A stretch of 42,201 nucleotides of DNA from an uncultured Microscilla sp. (GTDB lineage Bacteria > Bacteroidota > Bacteroidia > Cytophagales > Microscillaceae). The stretch lies in NCBI RefSeq assembly GCF_947493425.1, contig NZ_CANLRP010000059.1, positions 1-42,201 on the forward strand, given 5' to 3'. Both the position numbers and the translations under genes were made by a program. The notes beneath the pieces were generated by a model. It worked only from the letters and a program-made list of their open reading frames with translations, did no database searches and had not been told where the DNA came from. Below are positions 31,692-41,407 of this stretch, in pieces (positions within the stretch are counted from its first letter, which is position 1; every line of letters begins with the position of its first letter).

Positions 31692-32595
31692 AATTACGAA
31701 TTACGAGTTGAACAATTACGAATTGATTAATTACGAATGAGCGCGAAGCGAGGCTAAAGCTCATCGTAGTTTAAGAAAAAGCTAAGGCCTCAATACAAAC
31801 AGCTAAACAATTACGAATTACGAATGGATCAATTACGAATGGGCGCAAAGCGACGCTGAAATTACGGGTTACCAATTTCTAACAAATTCGCAAATATGAT
31901 AATTCAAAGCTAAAGGCTAAAAGCCAATCGTAGTTTAAGAAAAAGCTAAGGCCTCAATACAAACAATTACGAATTACGAATGGATCAATTACGAATGGGC
32001 GCAAAGCGCAGCTAAAACTATGGGTTACCGATTCCTAACAAATTCGCAAATATGATAATTCAAAACTAAAGGCTAAAAGCCAATCGTAGTTTAAGAAAAA
32101 GCTAAGGCCTCAATACAAACAGTTAAACAATTACGAATTACGAATGGATCAATTACGAATTGGCGCGAAGCGCAGCTAAAACTATGGGTTACCGATTCCT
32201 AACAAATTCGCAAATATGATAATTTAAAGCTAAAGGCTAAAAGCTCATCGTAGCTCAATAAAAACCTAAAAGCTAAAAGCCAATCGTAGCTCAATAAAAA
32301 GCTAAAGGCTAAAAGCCAATCGTAGCTCAATAAAAAGCTAAAGGCTAAGGGCTCTATACAAACAGTCAAAAAAAGGCTAAAAGCTAAAGCTACACAGAGA
32401 ACAAAAAGGCTAAAAGCTCAATACAAACAGTCAAAAAAAACCTAAAGGCTAAAGCTCATCGTAGCTCAATAAAAAGCTAAAGGCTAAAGCTTATCGTAGC
32501 TCAATAAAAAGCTAAAAGCTCCCTACAAACAGCCAAACAAAAGCTAAAGGCTAAAAACAGCACAAGAAAAAGCTAAAAGCGCCAGAAAAAGAAAA
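31692..32595. repeat. Nested tandem-repeat block, gene-free
   Basis: About 900 bp made of two repeat layers. The left part has a long unit beginning CAATTACGAATTACGAAT at 31808, 31964 and 32128 (156 and 164 bp apart), with a partial unit from 31692. Each unit carries a GCGCAAAGCGC-like palindrome and ends in CTCAATACAAAC. The right part (from about 32227) repeats a ~36-bp unit, GCTAAAGGCTAAAAGC plus CAATCGTAGCTCAATAAAAA, with variants, and then decays towards 32595. There are no ORFs. Units lie head to tail without unique spacers, so it is not a CRISPR array. Confidence 0.9.
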
Positions 32596-32603
32596 AACTA
32601 CTC

Positions 32604-33674
32604 ATGAAAAAAATTCTCTTTATTTACCCCTATCCTGCTGGAGTAGCTCCCTCGCAACGCTTTAGATTTGAACAATATATAGACGATTTGCCAAAAGAAG
32701 AGTTTACTATTCGCAAGGCGGCTTTTATGGATGCCAAAACCTGGGCTATTTTGTACAAACCAAGCAACCATTTTCGTAAGGTGTGGGGCATTTTGTGGGG
32801 GTTTGTCAAACGTTGGGGGTTGATGTTTACTTTGGGTAAGTACCACTTTGTATTTATTCATCGCGAAGCAGCCCCCATAGGCTACCCATTGTTTGAGTGG
32901 ATCATAGCCAAGGTTTGGCGCAAGAAAATTATTTACGATTTTGACGATGCGATATGGTTGCCCAATACATCAGCTCAAAATGCGTTGGTGGCGAAAATCA
33001 AATTTCATCAAAAAACTGCCCTTATCTGCCAATGGGCGCATAAGGTAAGCGTGGGCAACGAGTATTTGGGCGACTATGCCCGTCAGTTTAATTCCAACGT
33101 GGTATACAACCCTACCACTATTGATACACAACACCTGCACAACCGCACTAAAGATCAAACCCAAGAAAAATTGGTAATAGGCTGGACAGGTAGCCACTCT
33201 ACTTTGCCTTACCTGAAGGAGCTCGAACCCATTATTAGCGACTTAGAAACCCACTACGAATTTGAGTTTTGGGTAATTGCCAACCAAGCACCCGCTCTAG
33301 ATCTGAAATCATTGGTGTATGTACCCTGGAATAAGGCAACCGAAATAGATGATTTGCTTCACTTTAATATTGGCGTAATGCCGCTCACTAACGACCAGTG
33401 GGCAAAGGGCAAATGTGGATTCAAGGCGTTGCAATATATGGCGTTGGGTATTCCGCCTTTGGTAAGCCCGGTAGGGGTAAATATAAGCATTGTGCAAAAC
33501 GGTGTCAATGGTTTTGTGTGCGATTCGCCCCAGGAATGGCAAAAAGCATTGGAAAAACTATTGAAATCGAGTGAGCTGCGAACTACACTGGGGCAAGCTG
33601 CCCGCCATACTGTAGAGCGTCACTATTCGGTCAAGTCTAATCAAAATAATTTTCGGTTGTTCTTTAGCTTATAG
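32604..33674 (+). CDS. Glycosyltransferase, GT4/GT-B type
   Basis: A 356-residue GT-B fold protein. The N-terminal domain begins MKKILFIYPYPAGVAPSQRF and includes IIYDFDDAIWLPN; the C-terminal domain has VIGWTGSHSTLPYL, GVMPLTNDQWAKGKCGFKAL and MALGIPPLVSPVG, matching the GT4 family donor-binding region (G-K-x-G-F-K-x-L-x-Y-M). No TM or signal peptide; it likely acts at the inner membrane on a surface polysaccharide or glycolipid. Its start is 9 bp past the repeat block. It overlaps the convergent polytopic membrane protein by 34 bp at the 3' ends. No other polysaccharide genes are adjacent, so the product is unknown. Confidence 0.88.
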   Translation: MKKILFIYPYPAGVAPSQRFRFEQYIDDLPKEEFTIRKAAFMDAKTWAILYKPSNHFRKVWGILWGFVKRWGLMFTLGKYHFVFIHREAAPIGYPLFEWIIAKVWRKKIIYDFDDAIWLPNTSAQNALVAKIKFHQKTALICQWAHKVSVGNEYLGDYARQFNSNVVYNPTTIDTQHLHNRTKDQTQEKLVIGWTGSHSTLPYLKELEPIISDLETHYEFEFWVIANQAPALDLKSLVYVPWNKATEIDDLLHFNIGVMPLTNDQWAKGKCGFKALQYMALGIPPLVSPVGVNISIVQNGVNGFVCDSPQEWQKALEKLLKSSELRTTLGQAARHTVERHYSVKSNQNNFRLFFSL

Positions 33675-34969
33675 CGCAGCACATACAATGAAGCAAGGTA
33701 AAAAGGCATAAATGGGATTTTGTAGCGTACTACCGTACCAAAATTGTTGGACGAAATGGCTGAGGCAAAAGCAAGTACCAATGTAAAGGCCAATGAAAAC
33801 ACTAGTACTGGGTGTGCTACAAAAGTATTCACAAGACGCCCTAGGTTCACCGAAAGTAATACCTTAAAGGTAAGTAATAAAAAAAAGAGGGATTCTAATG
33901 CAGAAAGTAACATAAAAGGGTTGCGTGCTTCCCACAAGTAAGGCCGAAACAAAGCCAACCAAACCGCTTGCGGAAATTTAATTAACATGTTGCCGATAGT
34001 ACCGTCCAGCTCTCCTAAACTATACCCTGACCCTCCCTGTTGCTCAGACACATAACCCAGCCAATCGGCGTTGATCTTGGTATTTTTTGCTACTTGGTCT
34101 AGGTTATACTGGCTTTGTTCGCCAGTGATTTGGGTAACAGCAAGCAATCCCATTGGAAGGGCTATACTCATCAATATAGGTAACATAATGATACGCAAAG
34201 GACGCGATTTGATGCGGTTGCGGTATTGCAAAAACAACCACAACAAAGCCGAGGGTAAAAAGATAAGCAACACGTATTGTTTGATAGCATTGCTTACCCA
34301 GGCACCCAATAATAGTAATAAAACATTTTGGAGCATTTTTCGGCGCAAGATAATGCCAAAGTAAAAGCCGTAAAACATCCAACCCAAGGCCCCTATAGTA
34401 ATGGTATCTTTGAGCAAACCCGACCCCCAAAAAATAACCGAAGGGATAAAAAATATGGCCACAGCGAGTGGCCTGAGCAATTGAGGAAACAGGTGGTACC
34501 ATACCCGAAACATGCACCATATACCAGTAAAACTCACAATGGCAAAAAACACGGCATTGATAGTATAGGTATGAAAAGAGAAAATATCGAAAAAGGCAGA
34601 TATGCGCAATACCGCAAACGAATGGGAGTCTATGTAATAATAAATGCGGTTGACATATTGAAATAACTCAGGGGAGCTGTCACCGGCTTTGGTAAAAAAC
34701 ATGAGGCGTAAGCCCATAGAAGGTGAGTCGAGCAAGGTACGCCATATAATGCCTCCATCGCTAAAAAACAGGTTGGTATCGCCCCCGTAGTAGGTATTAT
34801 AAATGATACCCAAGGCAATGGCACCAAAAATTTTCAACCATATCCCCCACATAAAATACCTCCTGATGTTTCTATCTTTGATACTACTTTTGATGCCCAA
34901 AGTAACCAATAGAATAAAACTCAGGTAGATAGGTGTTAGTAATAGGTCTTGAATACTTAAACTCCCCAA
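33641..34969 (-). CDS. Polytopic membrane protein, possibly polysaccharide-related
   Basis: A 442-residue protein with about ten TM segments and a periplasmic-looking loop of ~70 residues (around TQITGEQSQYNLDQVAKNTK and the GGSGYSLGEL stretch). The segment IPSVIFWGSGLLKDTITIGAL is a striking conserved-looking block. Some Bacteroidota Wzy/EpsG-like or GT-C proteins show a similar pattern, but I cannot place it in a family. It faces a GT4 glycosyltransferase tail to tail with a 34-bp overlap, which is weak support for a role in glycan export or polymerisation. It starts 392 bp from truA in a divergent arrangement. Confidence 0.7.
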   Translation of the reverse strand: MGSLSIQDLLLTPIYLSFILLVTLGIKSSIKDRNIRRYFMWGIWLKIFGAIALGIIYNTYYGGDTNLFFSDGGIIWRTLLDSPSMGLRLMFFTKAGDSSPELFQYVNRIYYYIDSHSFAVLRISAFFDIFSFHTYTINAVFFAIVSFTGIWCMFRVWYHLFPQLLRPLAVAIFFIPSVIFWGSGLLKDTITIGALGWMFYGFYFGIILRRKMLQNVLLLLLGAWVSNAIKQYVLLIFLPSALLWLFLQYRNRIKSRPLRIIMLPILMSIALPMGLLAVTQITGEQSQYNLDQVAKNTKINADWLGYVSEQQGGSGYSLGELDGTIGNMLIKFPQAVWLALFRPYLWEARNPFMLLSALESLFFLLLTFKVLLSVNLGRLVNTFVAHPVLVFSLAFTLVLAFASAISSNNFGTVVRYKIPFMPFYLASLYVLRYKLKNNRKLF

Positions 34970-35361
34970 TTGCCTTTTATTTTTGTTGATTTGTATATAA
35001 AACGCAATTTACTAATTTATTTTCAGGCAATCATCGCAGTTTTTTTAACTTTGTTAATTATAAGTAGCTACAAGTATATTTAAGTTGCTGGCAATAAGAT
35101 GATTATACTATAAGAGTACCCTAAACCCTTTCATAAAAAAATTACTGCTTTTGATACAACAGGTAGGAAACACCTCAAAAGGTAGTATTGATTGTGTTAA
35201 AGTATAATTTTGCCTGTATAAGAACTAAAACAGCGTTAAATATAATAAATAAGTAGGTGTAATCAGCTTACTATGAGTGAGTTAGTGCTATTTGTGGCTA
35301 ACCACTTGCTGCTACTTAACTTAAGCTAAAAAATGGTTGACTTGCTAATTTTTAACATTCA
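34970..35361. other. 392-bp divergent intergenic region
   Basis: AT-rich gap between the leftward membrane protein and truA. No ORF or stable hairpin is supported. TAATTTTG at 35205-35212 fits the -7 consensus on the + strand, 150 bp before truA, but the only nearby TTG is at 14-bp spacing, so it is a weak promoter candidate. Confidence 0.4.
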
Positions 35362-36108
35362 TTGAGATACTTTCTGGAACTTGCCTATAGTGGCACCCAA
35401 TACCATGGCTGGCAAATTCAAAAAAACGCCCATTCGGTGCAAGCCGAAATTCAAAATGCCCTAAGCGTATTGTTAAGAAAACCCACTGATATTTTAGGCA
35501 GTGGGCGCACTGATGCGGGAGTACATGCCATTCAGCAATACGCCCACTTCGACACCGAACAAACGCTTGATGGAGAGGTTTTCGCCAAAAAAATGAACGG
35601 CATACTACCCGAAGACATTTCTATCAAACGAGTGATCAAAGTACACGAAGAAGCGCACACCCGTTTTGATGCTACTCAAAGGCATTATATGTACCGCATC
35701 AATCAGGAAAAAACACCTTTTCTGAAAGGGGTAAGCTATTACAACTTCCACCGCTTTGATGTAGACTTGATGAACAAAGCTGCCCAAATCATGTTAAAGC
35801 ATGAAGACTTTCAGTGCTTTAGCAAAGTACACACAGATGTAAACCACTATCTTTGCAATATTCAGCAAGCTTATTGGCAAAAAGAAACTTCCTACAACGT
35901 AAATTTGTTAGTGTTTTATATTCAGGCAAACCGCTTTTTGCGAGGAATGGTAAGGGCAATTACAGGTACTATGCTCAATGTAGGTTCGGGCAAAATAACG
36001 CTTGAAGAGTTTGAACAAATTATATTAAACAAAGACCGTAAACAGGCGGGTTGGTCGGTACCAGCTCAAGGTTTGTTTTTGGCAAAAGTAGCGTACCCTT
36101 ATATTTAA
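35362..36108 (+). CDS. truA: tRNA pseudouridine(38-40) synthase
   Basis: A 248-residue TruA that converts uridines 38-40 of the anticodon stem to pseudouridine. The family start RYFLELAYSGTQYHGWQ and the catalytic GSGRTDAGVHA (Asp51) are present, with RHYMYRINQ and NRFLRGMVRAITGTML later. It starts at a TTG: the frame has a stop (TAA) three codons before it, no in-frame ATG occurs at the proper place, and the TTG gives exactly the usual N-terminus. Length is normal. The ABC exporter gene follows after 114 bp. Confidence 0.95.
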   Translation: MRYFLELAYSGTQYHGWQIQKNAHSVQAEIQNALSVLLRKPTDILGSGRTDAGVHAIQQYAHFDTEQTLDGEVFAKKMNGILPEDISIKRVIKVHEEAHTRFDATQRHYMYRINQEKTPFLKGVSYYNFHRFDVDLMNKAAQIMLKHEDFQCFSKVHTDVNHYLCNIQQAYWQKETSYNVNLLVFYIQANRFLRGMVRAITGTMLNVGSGKITLEEFEQIILNKDRKQAGWSVPAQGLFLAKVAYPYI

Positions 36109-36222
36109 ATCAATTGCTCTCTATTTTCGGCAATTCATAAAAATAATTGGTGAACACGAATCCGCAAAAAACAGAATGTCGGGCATAGTTCTCAACAATT
36201 TAACAAGCATTGAATAAATAAA

Positions 36223-37992
36223 ATGGCAGACAAAGAAAAAGCAGAGTCAAAAAAAATATTGGATTGGAAAACATTCAGACGACTTTTTGATTTTATTGGG
36301 GCGTATAAAAAATATTTTTACTTATTAATCTTCCTTACTGTACTTACGGCAGTATTTGGTCCATCCCGACCATTGCTCATTCAGTTTGCAGTAGACAACT
36401 ACATAGTAACAGGCGACTACCCTGGCTTGGTAAATATCTCTATACTCATGGTAGTCATTCTTACGTTTGAGGCATTTTTGATGTACGCCCACACTTACCT
36501 GTCCAACTGGCTGGGACAAACGGTAATCAAAGACATTAGGGTGCAACTTTACCAACATATTTTACGCTTGCGCTTAAAGTTTTATGACAATACCCCCATT
36601 GGGCGTTTGGTTACCCGCAACGTATCAGATATTGAAACTCTTTCTAATGTATTCTCGCAGGGTATTGCCTCGCTGCTTGCCGATGTACTACTCATTTTTG
36701 CTATTTTAGGGGTCATGTTTTATACCCACTGGCAGCTTACTTTGGTAAGTTTGTCTTTGTTGCCTTTGTTGCTACTGAGTACCTATATTTTCAAAGAAAA
36801 AATTAAAGTGGCCTTTGACCAGGTACGCGCGGCAGTGTCTAACCTCAACTCGTTTGTACAAGAGCATATTACAGGTATGAGTGTGGTACAAATATTTGGC
36901 AGTGAAGCCAACGAAAGCAAAAAGTTTAAAGAAATTAACCGCGAACACCGCAAAGCCCATCTCAAGTCGGTGTTATACTATAGCATCTACTTTCCAGTGG
37001 CAGAAATCATCTCGGCTGGAGGCACCGGGTTATTGGTTTGGTATGGAGCGCGTGGAGTACTGCACGAAGAGGTGTCTTTGGGTGTTTTGATAGCCTTTAT
37101 CATGTATATCAACTTATTTTTCCGGCCTATACGTATGCTTGCCGACCGTTTCAATACTTTGCAAATGGGTATTGTAAGTATGCACCGTATTTTGACCCTG
37201 CTCGACGATAAAGACCACATTCCTAATGAAGGCGATTACGCCCCTGAGCATATCAAGGGAGATATTAGCTTCGACAAGGTATGGTTTGCCTACAAAGACG
37301 AAGATTATGTATTGAAAAACATTTCGTTTGAGGTAAAAGAAGGAGAAACCGTGGCTTTGGTAGGTGCTACAGGCGCGGGTAAATCTTCTATTATCAACTT
37401 GTTGAGTCGTTTTTACGAAATCAACAAGGGCACTATTTCGCTTGACGGTCACGATGTAAACGACTATGACCTGGCACATTTGCGCACTAAAATTGGCGTT
37501 GTGTTGCAAGATGTATTCTTGTTTTCTAACTCTATCAAAGAAAATATTGTGCTGGGCAACACCCACATTACCCGCGACCAACTGTTGGCTTCTGCCGAAT
37601 TAGTAGGTGCACGCAGGTTTATCGAAAAGCTTCCCGAAGGGTTTGAATACAACGTAATGGAGCGAGGCTCTACGCTTTCGGTAGGACAACGCCAGCTTAT
37701 TTCTTTTGTAAGAGCTATGGTGTATGATCCTAAAATTATTGTATTAGACGAGGCTACGTCGTCGGTTGACACTGAAACCGAAGAGTTGATTCAAAGTGCG
37801 ATTGAAAAACTTATGAAGGGGCGTACCTCTATAGTGATTGCCCACCGATTGTCTACCATTCAAAAGGCTGATAAAATTATTGTTTTAGACAAAGGCGAAA
37901 TAAAAGAACAAGGGACTCATACCGAACTACTGGCGAAAAATGGCTGGTATGCCCAATTGCACAAGATGCAATATAAAGAGGTGGCAGAATAG
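36223..37992 (+). CDS. ABC exporter, MsbA/multidrug-like (fused TM and ATPase)
   Basis: A 589-residue half-transporter that would work as a homodimer. The six-TM exporter domain (about 15-320) is followed by an ATPase domain with Walker A GATGAGKSS (381-389), Q-loop VVLQDVFLFS, signature LSVGQRQ (485-491), Walker B IIVLDEATS (Asp509, Glu510), and the H-loop IAHRLST. All catalytic residues are intact. Substrates of this type include lipid A and lipophilic drugs; it cannot be told which from sequence alone. There is no adjacent accessory gene. Start is the ATG MADKEKAESKK; the first TM begins near residue 28. Confidence 0.92.
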   Translation: MADKEKAESKKILDWKTFRRLFDFIGAYKKYFYLLIFLTVLTAVFGPSRPLLIQFAVDNYIVTGDYPGLVNISILMVVILTFEAFLMYAHTYLSNWLGQTVIKDIRVQLYQHILRLRLKFYDNTPIGRLVTRNVSDIETLSNVFSQGIASLLADVLLIFAILGVMFYTHWQLTLVSLSLLPLLLLSTYIFKEKIKVAFDQVRAAVSNLNSFVQEHITGMSVVQIFGSEANESKKFKEINREHRKAHLKSVLYYSIYFPVAEIISAGGTGLLVWYGARGVLHEEVSLGVLIAFIMYINLFFRPIRMLADRFNTLQMGIVSMHRILTLLDDKDHIPNEGDYAPEHIKGDISFDKVWFAYKDEDYVLKNISFEVKEGETVALVGATGAGKSSIINLLSRFYEINKGTISLDGHDVNDYDLAHLRTKIGVVLQDVFLFSNSIKENIVLGNTHITRDQLLASAELVGARRFIEKLPEGFEYNVMERGSTLSVGQRQLISFVRAMVYDPKIIVLDEATSSVDTETEELIQSAIEKLMKGRTSIVIAHRLSTIQKADKIIVLDKGEIKEQGTHTELLAKNGWYAQLHKMQYKEVAE

Positions 37993-38175
37993 CATTTAAG
38001 TGGCTTTATGGTTTGTCAGGCAATTCTAAGACAAGGGAGCACACTGCCAATAAAGAGTCGTTATAAAGCAAGATTTATGACTAAATAAAATAAAAAAAAC
38101 TCTCCTTGGTGTTAACCTTTTATTATATTGGACAATAAACAATTGTACCTAAACCTATTAAATATTAACACCCAA

Positions 38176-39642
38176 ATGAAGTTAATCAGAAAATTCACAT
38201 TATCACTGGCATTCATTGCTGGAACTATACTATTTACCTCTTGTGGTGGTGGTAGCAAAGCTACTGACGAAAACACCGATAATACAGAAAATGCGGACGT
38301 AAAAGAAGAAGCCTGGAATATACCACTTATTTCGGATGCAGATTTGCGCAAAGCAAAAAAATATGAATCAATAGAAGAAGCTTTAGCAGAACCTGACAAG
38401 GTATATCACTTGAGCTTGCGCGAAAAAAAGCTATCTGCACTGCCCGAAGAACTCTTCAAACTCAAGCACTTGCAAAGACTTGACTTGGCTTTTAACCGCG
38501 ACATGACCAGTCTTGATCCTCGCATTGGCAAACTAAAAAACCTACAATATATTTCGCTGCATAGTTGCAAGCTTACCTCGTTGCCCAAAGAGATAGGTTC
38601 ATTGCCTAACCTCGAAGTACTCATAGTAGAAAGCAATAAGTTGGCGTCTATACCTGCCGAAATTGGTCAGCTACCTAAGATCAAGGAATTGAAACTGAGC
38701 TATAATGAGTTATCGGCAGTGCCTGAAGAGCTTTATAACCTGGCTAGTTTAGAAAACTTGTACTTGCACCGCAACGACATTACCAACTTGTCGGACAAGG
38801 TAGGACAGTTGACTAACCTAAAAAACATGACTTTAGCGAGCAATCAAATATCGAGTGTGCCTGCAAGTATCAAAAACCTGAAAAACTTGCGCTACCTTAC
38901 CCTAAGCGACAACAAACTGACTGCTTTGCCCGAAGAATTGGGCGAGTTAAACAAGTTGAGCATGTTGTATTTGGGTAAAAATACCGGATTGCAAAAACTA
39001 CCAGAAAGTACTACCAAACTAGAGAAATTGTATGACTTGCAATTGAACGGCTGTACTAACCTTGACCTTGAAGATACTTTTAACAAACTGGCAAACTTGC
39101 CTAAGCTGCAAAAAATATGGATGCAAAAGCTAGGCAAACCGTTAAAGTTTCCTAAAAACGTAAAGAATCTGGCAAGCGTAAAAGCATTGTTTTTAGATAA
39201 CAACGAATATGAGCAAGGTGAATTAAGCCGCACTTTTGATTTAATTTCGGCTATGCCTGAACTAAGAACGTTGAACATCTCGAACAGTAAAATTACCAAA
39301 ATACCAGGCAATGTATCGAAACTTAAAAACCTGGAGTACCTTTATATGTATGGCAACGATCTTACTGCTTTGCCCGCTGCTATTGGGCAATTAACCAAGT
39401 TGAAGTCTTTGTCGGTATCGTCTAACAAAAACTTCAAAACATTGCCTCCTACTATAGGTGCTTTACGCAACCTTGATCGCCTGGAATTGAGCTACACAGC
39501 CATTACCAATTTGCCAGCTGCAATCAATGGTATGAAGCAATTGAAGTTTATCAAGATAAGAAAAACCAATATGAGCCAGGCTACTGCCGATCAGTTGACA
39601 AAAGCATTGCCAGACACAAAAATTGATTACGCAAAAAAATAA
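38176..39642 (+). CDS. Leucine-rich-repeat lipoprotein
   Basis: The frame is open from 38128, but the ATG at 38176 is chosen because it starts a clean lipoprotein signal (MKLIRKFTLSLAFIAG, lipobox LFTSC, Cys23), giving 488 residues. After an acidic linker, about 16 repeats of ~23 residues follow the pattern L-x-x-L-P-x-x-I-G-x-L-x-N-L-x-x-L (for example LPKEIGSLPNLEVLIVESNK), close to the ROCO/Shoc2-like bacterial LRR class. The protein would sit on the outer membrane and bind proteins or glycans; the partner is unknown. The region near 300-370 contains less regular repeats (LDLEDTFNKLANLPKL). It has its own terminator. Confidence 0.88.
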   Translation: MKLIRKFTLSLAFIAGTILFTSCGGGSKATDENTDNTENADVKEEAWNIPLISDADLRKAKKYESIEEALAEPDKVYHLSLREKKLSALPEELFKLKHLQRLDLAFNRDMTSLDPRIGKLKNLQYISLHSCKLTSLPKEIGSLPNLEVLIVESNKLASIPAEIGQLPKIKELKLSYNELSAVPEELYNLASLENLYLHRNDITNLSDKVGQLTNLKNMTLASNQISSVPASIKNLKNLRYLTLSDNKLTALPEELGELNKLSMLYLGKNTGLQKLPESTTKLEKLYDLQLNGCTNLDLEDTFNKLANLPKLQKIWMQKLGKPLKFPKNVKNLASVKALFLDNNEYEQGELSRTFDLISAMPELRTLNISNSKITKIPGNVSKLKNLEYLYMYGNDLTALPAAIGQLTKLKSLSVSSNKNFKTLPPTIGALRNLDRLELSYTAITNLPAAINGMKQLKFIKIRKTNMSQATADQLTKALPDTKIDYAKK

Positions 39643-39679
39643 TTAAATTAATAAACAACTATTGTTGCTAATCGTACTC

Positions 39680-39715
39680 AAAGCCATTATTCTTGTAAGA
39701 ATAGTGGCTTTTTTT
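39680..39715 (+). terminator. Terminator after the LRR lipoprotein gene
   Basis: AAAGCCATTATTCTT (39680-39694) pairs with AAGAATAGTGGCTTT (39697-39711) over 15 positions with one G-U pair and a very short loop, followed by a T tract. Confidence 0.85.
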
Positions 39716-39929
39716 CATTCAATATGTTAAGTCAGCATCTAAAAAAACATCGCAATACATGACAAATGGCACCACCAAAAACTTGAGTTTTGGATATTTT
39801 ACTTCCATTTTTGTAAAATGAGCTGGTTCGAAGTTGTAAATTCGTTCCACTATTGGCTTTAACACATAGTTAGCTACAAATCAAATAGTTATATTCCTTC
39901 AATACTATTTCAACTTAACACATAATACT

Positions 39930-41276
39930 ATGATAGGGATCATTGGCGCGGGCATATCGGGATTAAGTTTGGCATTTTATTTACAAAAGCTCAGCATACC
40001 TTACATTTTACTGGAAGCTTCGGAACAAGCAGGTGGCTACATACGCAGTATGCAGGAAAACTCTATAAATCGTAAGAGCTATATATTAGAGCTGGGTCCA
40101 AACTCTATTATGCTTGACAGCGAACTCAAGGAGTTTATCAGCGAAATAGGCTTGCAAGATGAGCTATTGCCCAGTAATGATGTAAGCCAAAATCGTTATA
40201 TTTTTAGGGCGGGTAAATACCGTAAACTCCCTTCAAAACCTTTACAATTGCTATTCAACAGCTTTTTTAGTTTTTCGAGCAAAGTAGCTGTTTTCAAAGA
40301 ACGCAACAAACCGAAGCAAACGATTGAAAACGAAACCCTGACTCATTTTTTTGAGCGACGTTTCTCCAGAGAAATTGTAGACTACGCCCTCAACCCTTTT
40401 GTGGCGGGTATTTATGCGGGTGATCCCGATCAACTGTTGGTAGCCAAGGCTTTTCCCCAGTTATACAATTATGAGCAACAACATGGCTCAGTGCTTAAGG
40501 GCTTTATTAAAAATAAAGGTGCTGAACGACGCAAGCCCTATAGTTTTAAAAAAGGCATGCAAACATTGCCAGAGGGCATTGCTCAACAGCTTACCCACCT
40601 CAAACTAGGGAAAACCATCAACAATATTCAAAAAAACAACAATGGCTTTGTGCTCTACACCAATGAAGGACAAACCTATGATGTAAAACAGTTGGTGATT
40701 GCTACCTCTGCTCCTGCGGCTCAGTCTTTTCTTAGCGACACTTACCCTGAGTTTAGTCAGGCTTTGGGCAAAATATATTATCCCCCTCTCACTGCCGTAC
40801 ACTCGGCTTATAAACGCCACGAGGTAAAACACCTTTTGAACGGTTTTGGTGGGTTAAACCCTAAAATAGAAGGTTTGTATACCAGTGGTAGTATTTGGTC
40901 GAGCTCGGTGTTTCCAGGGCGTTGTCCTGATGAAGAAGTACTCTTTACAACTTTTGTGGGGGGGAGTCAATTGCCCCAAAATACTACTCAATCAGAACAA
41001 ATCACCTTGGGTAAAGTACACCAGGAACTCTCAGAAAATTACCAGATTACCAACAGCCCTATTTACCGCAACATGCACAAATGGGATAAAGCCTTGCCTC
41101 AGTACGACGTCAACATACTAGAGGCGCATCATATTGCCGAACAGTTAGAAAACGAACAAGTATTTGTATGTGCCAATTGGAAGGACGGGGTGTCGTTGCC
41201 TGATTGTATCAAAAAAGGGAAGCAACTTGCCGAACAGCTTGCGAAAGTATATGCACCTGGGGTTGCTAATGGGTAG
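39930..41276 (+). CDS. hemG: Protoporphyrinogen oxidase (HemY-type, FAD)
   Basis: A 448-residue FAD enzyme that oxidises protoporphyrinogen IX to protoporphyrin IX in haem synthesis (HemY-type, oxygen-dependent). The dinucleotide-binding motif is IIGAGISGLSLAFYL (4-18) with Glu29 in LLEASEQAGGYIRS, ELGPNSIM follows, then the family block NPFVAGIYAGDPDQL and the C-terminal VFVCANWKDGVSLPDCIKKG that closes the FAD site. Length is as expected. It is not linked here to other haem genes. Members of the wider amine-oxidase group look similar, but NPFVAGIYAGDP is characteristic of PPOX. Confidence 0.9.
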   Translation: MIGIIGAGISGLSLAFYLQKLSIPYILLEASEQAGGYIRSMQENSINRKSYILELGPNSIMLDSELKEFISEIGLQDELLPSNDVSQNRYIFRAGKYRKLPSKPLQLLFNSFFSFSSKVAVFKERNKPKQTIENETLTHFFERRFSREIVDYALNPFVAGIYAGDPDQLLVAKAFPQLYNYEQQHGSVLKGFIKNKGAERRKPYSFKKGMQTLPEGIAQQLTHLKLGKTINNIQKNNNGFVLYTNEGQTYDVKQLVIATSAPAAQSFLSDTYPEFSQALGKIYYPPLTAVHSAYKRHEVKHLLNGFGGLNPKIEGLYTSGSIWSSSVFPGRCPDEEVLFTTFVGGSQLPQNTTQSEQITLGKVHQELSENYQITNSPIYRNMHKWDKALPQYDVNILEAHHIAEQLENEQVFVCANWKDGVSLPDCIKKGKQLAEQLAKVYAPGVANG

Positions 41277-41285
41277 GCAGTTGGT

Positions 41286-41301
41286 CAGTGATTGATCACT
41301 G
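41286..41301. promoter_or_regulatory. Short palindrome after hemG
   Basis: CAGTGAT-TG-ATCACTG is a perfect 7-bp inverted repeat 9 bp after the hemG stop and 106 bp before the next ATG. No T tract follows, so it is either a protein-binding site or a short RNA stem. Confidence 0.3.
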
Positions 41302-41407
41302 GGTTGATAATTCTATTCTATTGCCTTGTGGTTTATCAGGCGATATTAGAGGCCACAGAAGCTCCCAAAATAACAAAAACAATTGATGAAATAAATCTCA
41401 TTACTCA

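Noticed and set aside
31692..32595. CRISPR array
   Set aside because: Repeats are head to tail with no unique spacers of constant size, unit lengths differ (156, 164, ~36 bp), and no cas genes are near.
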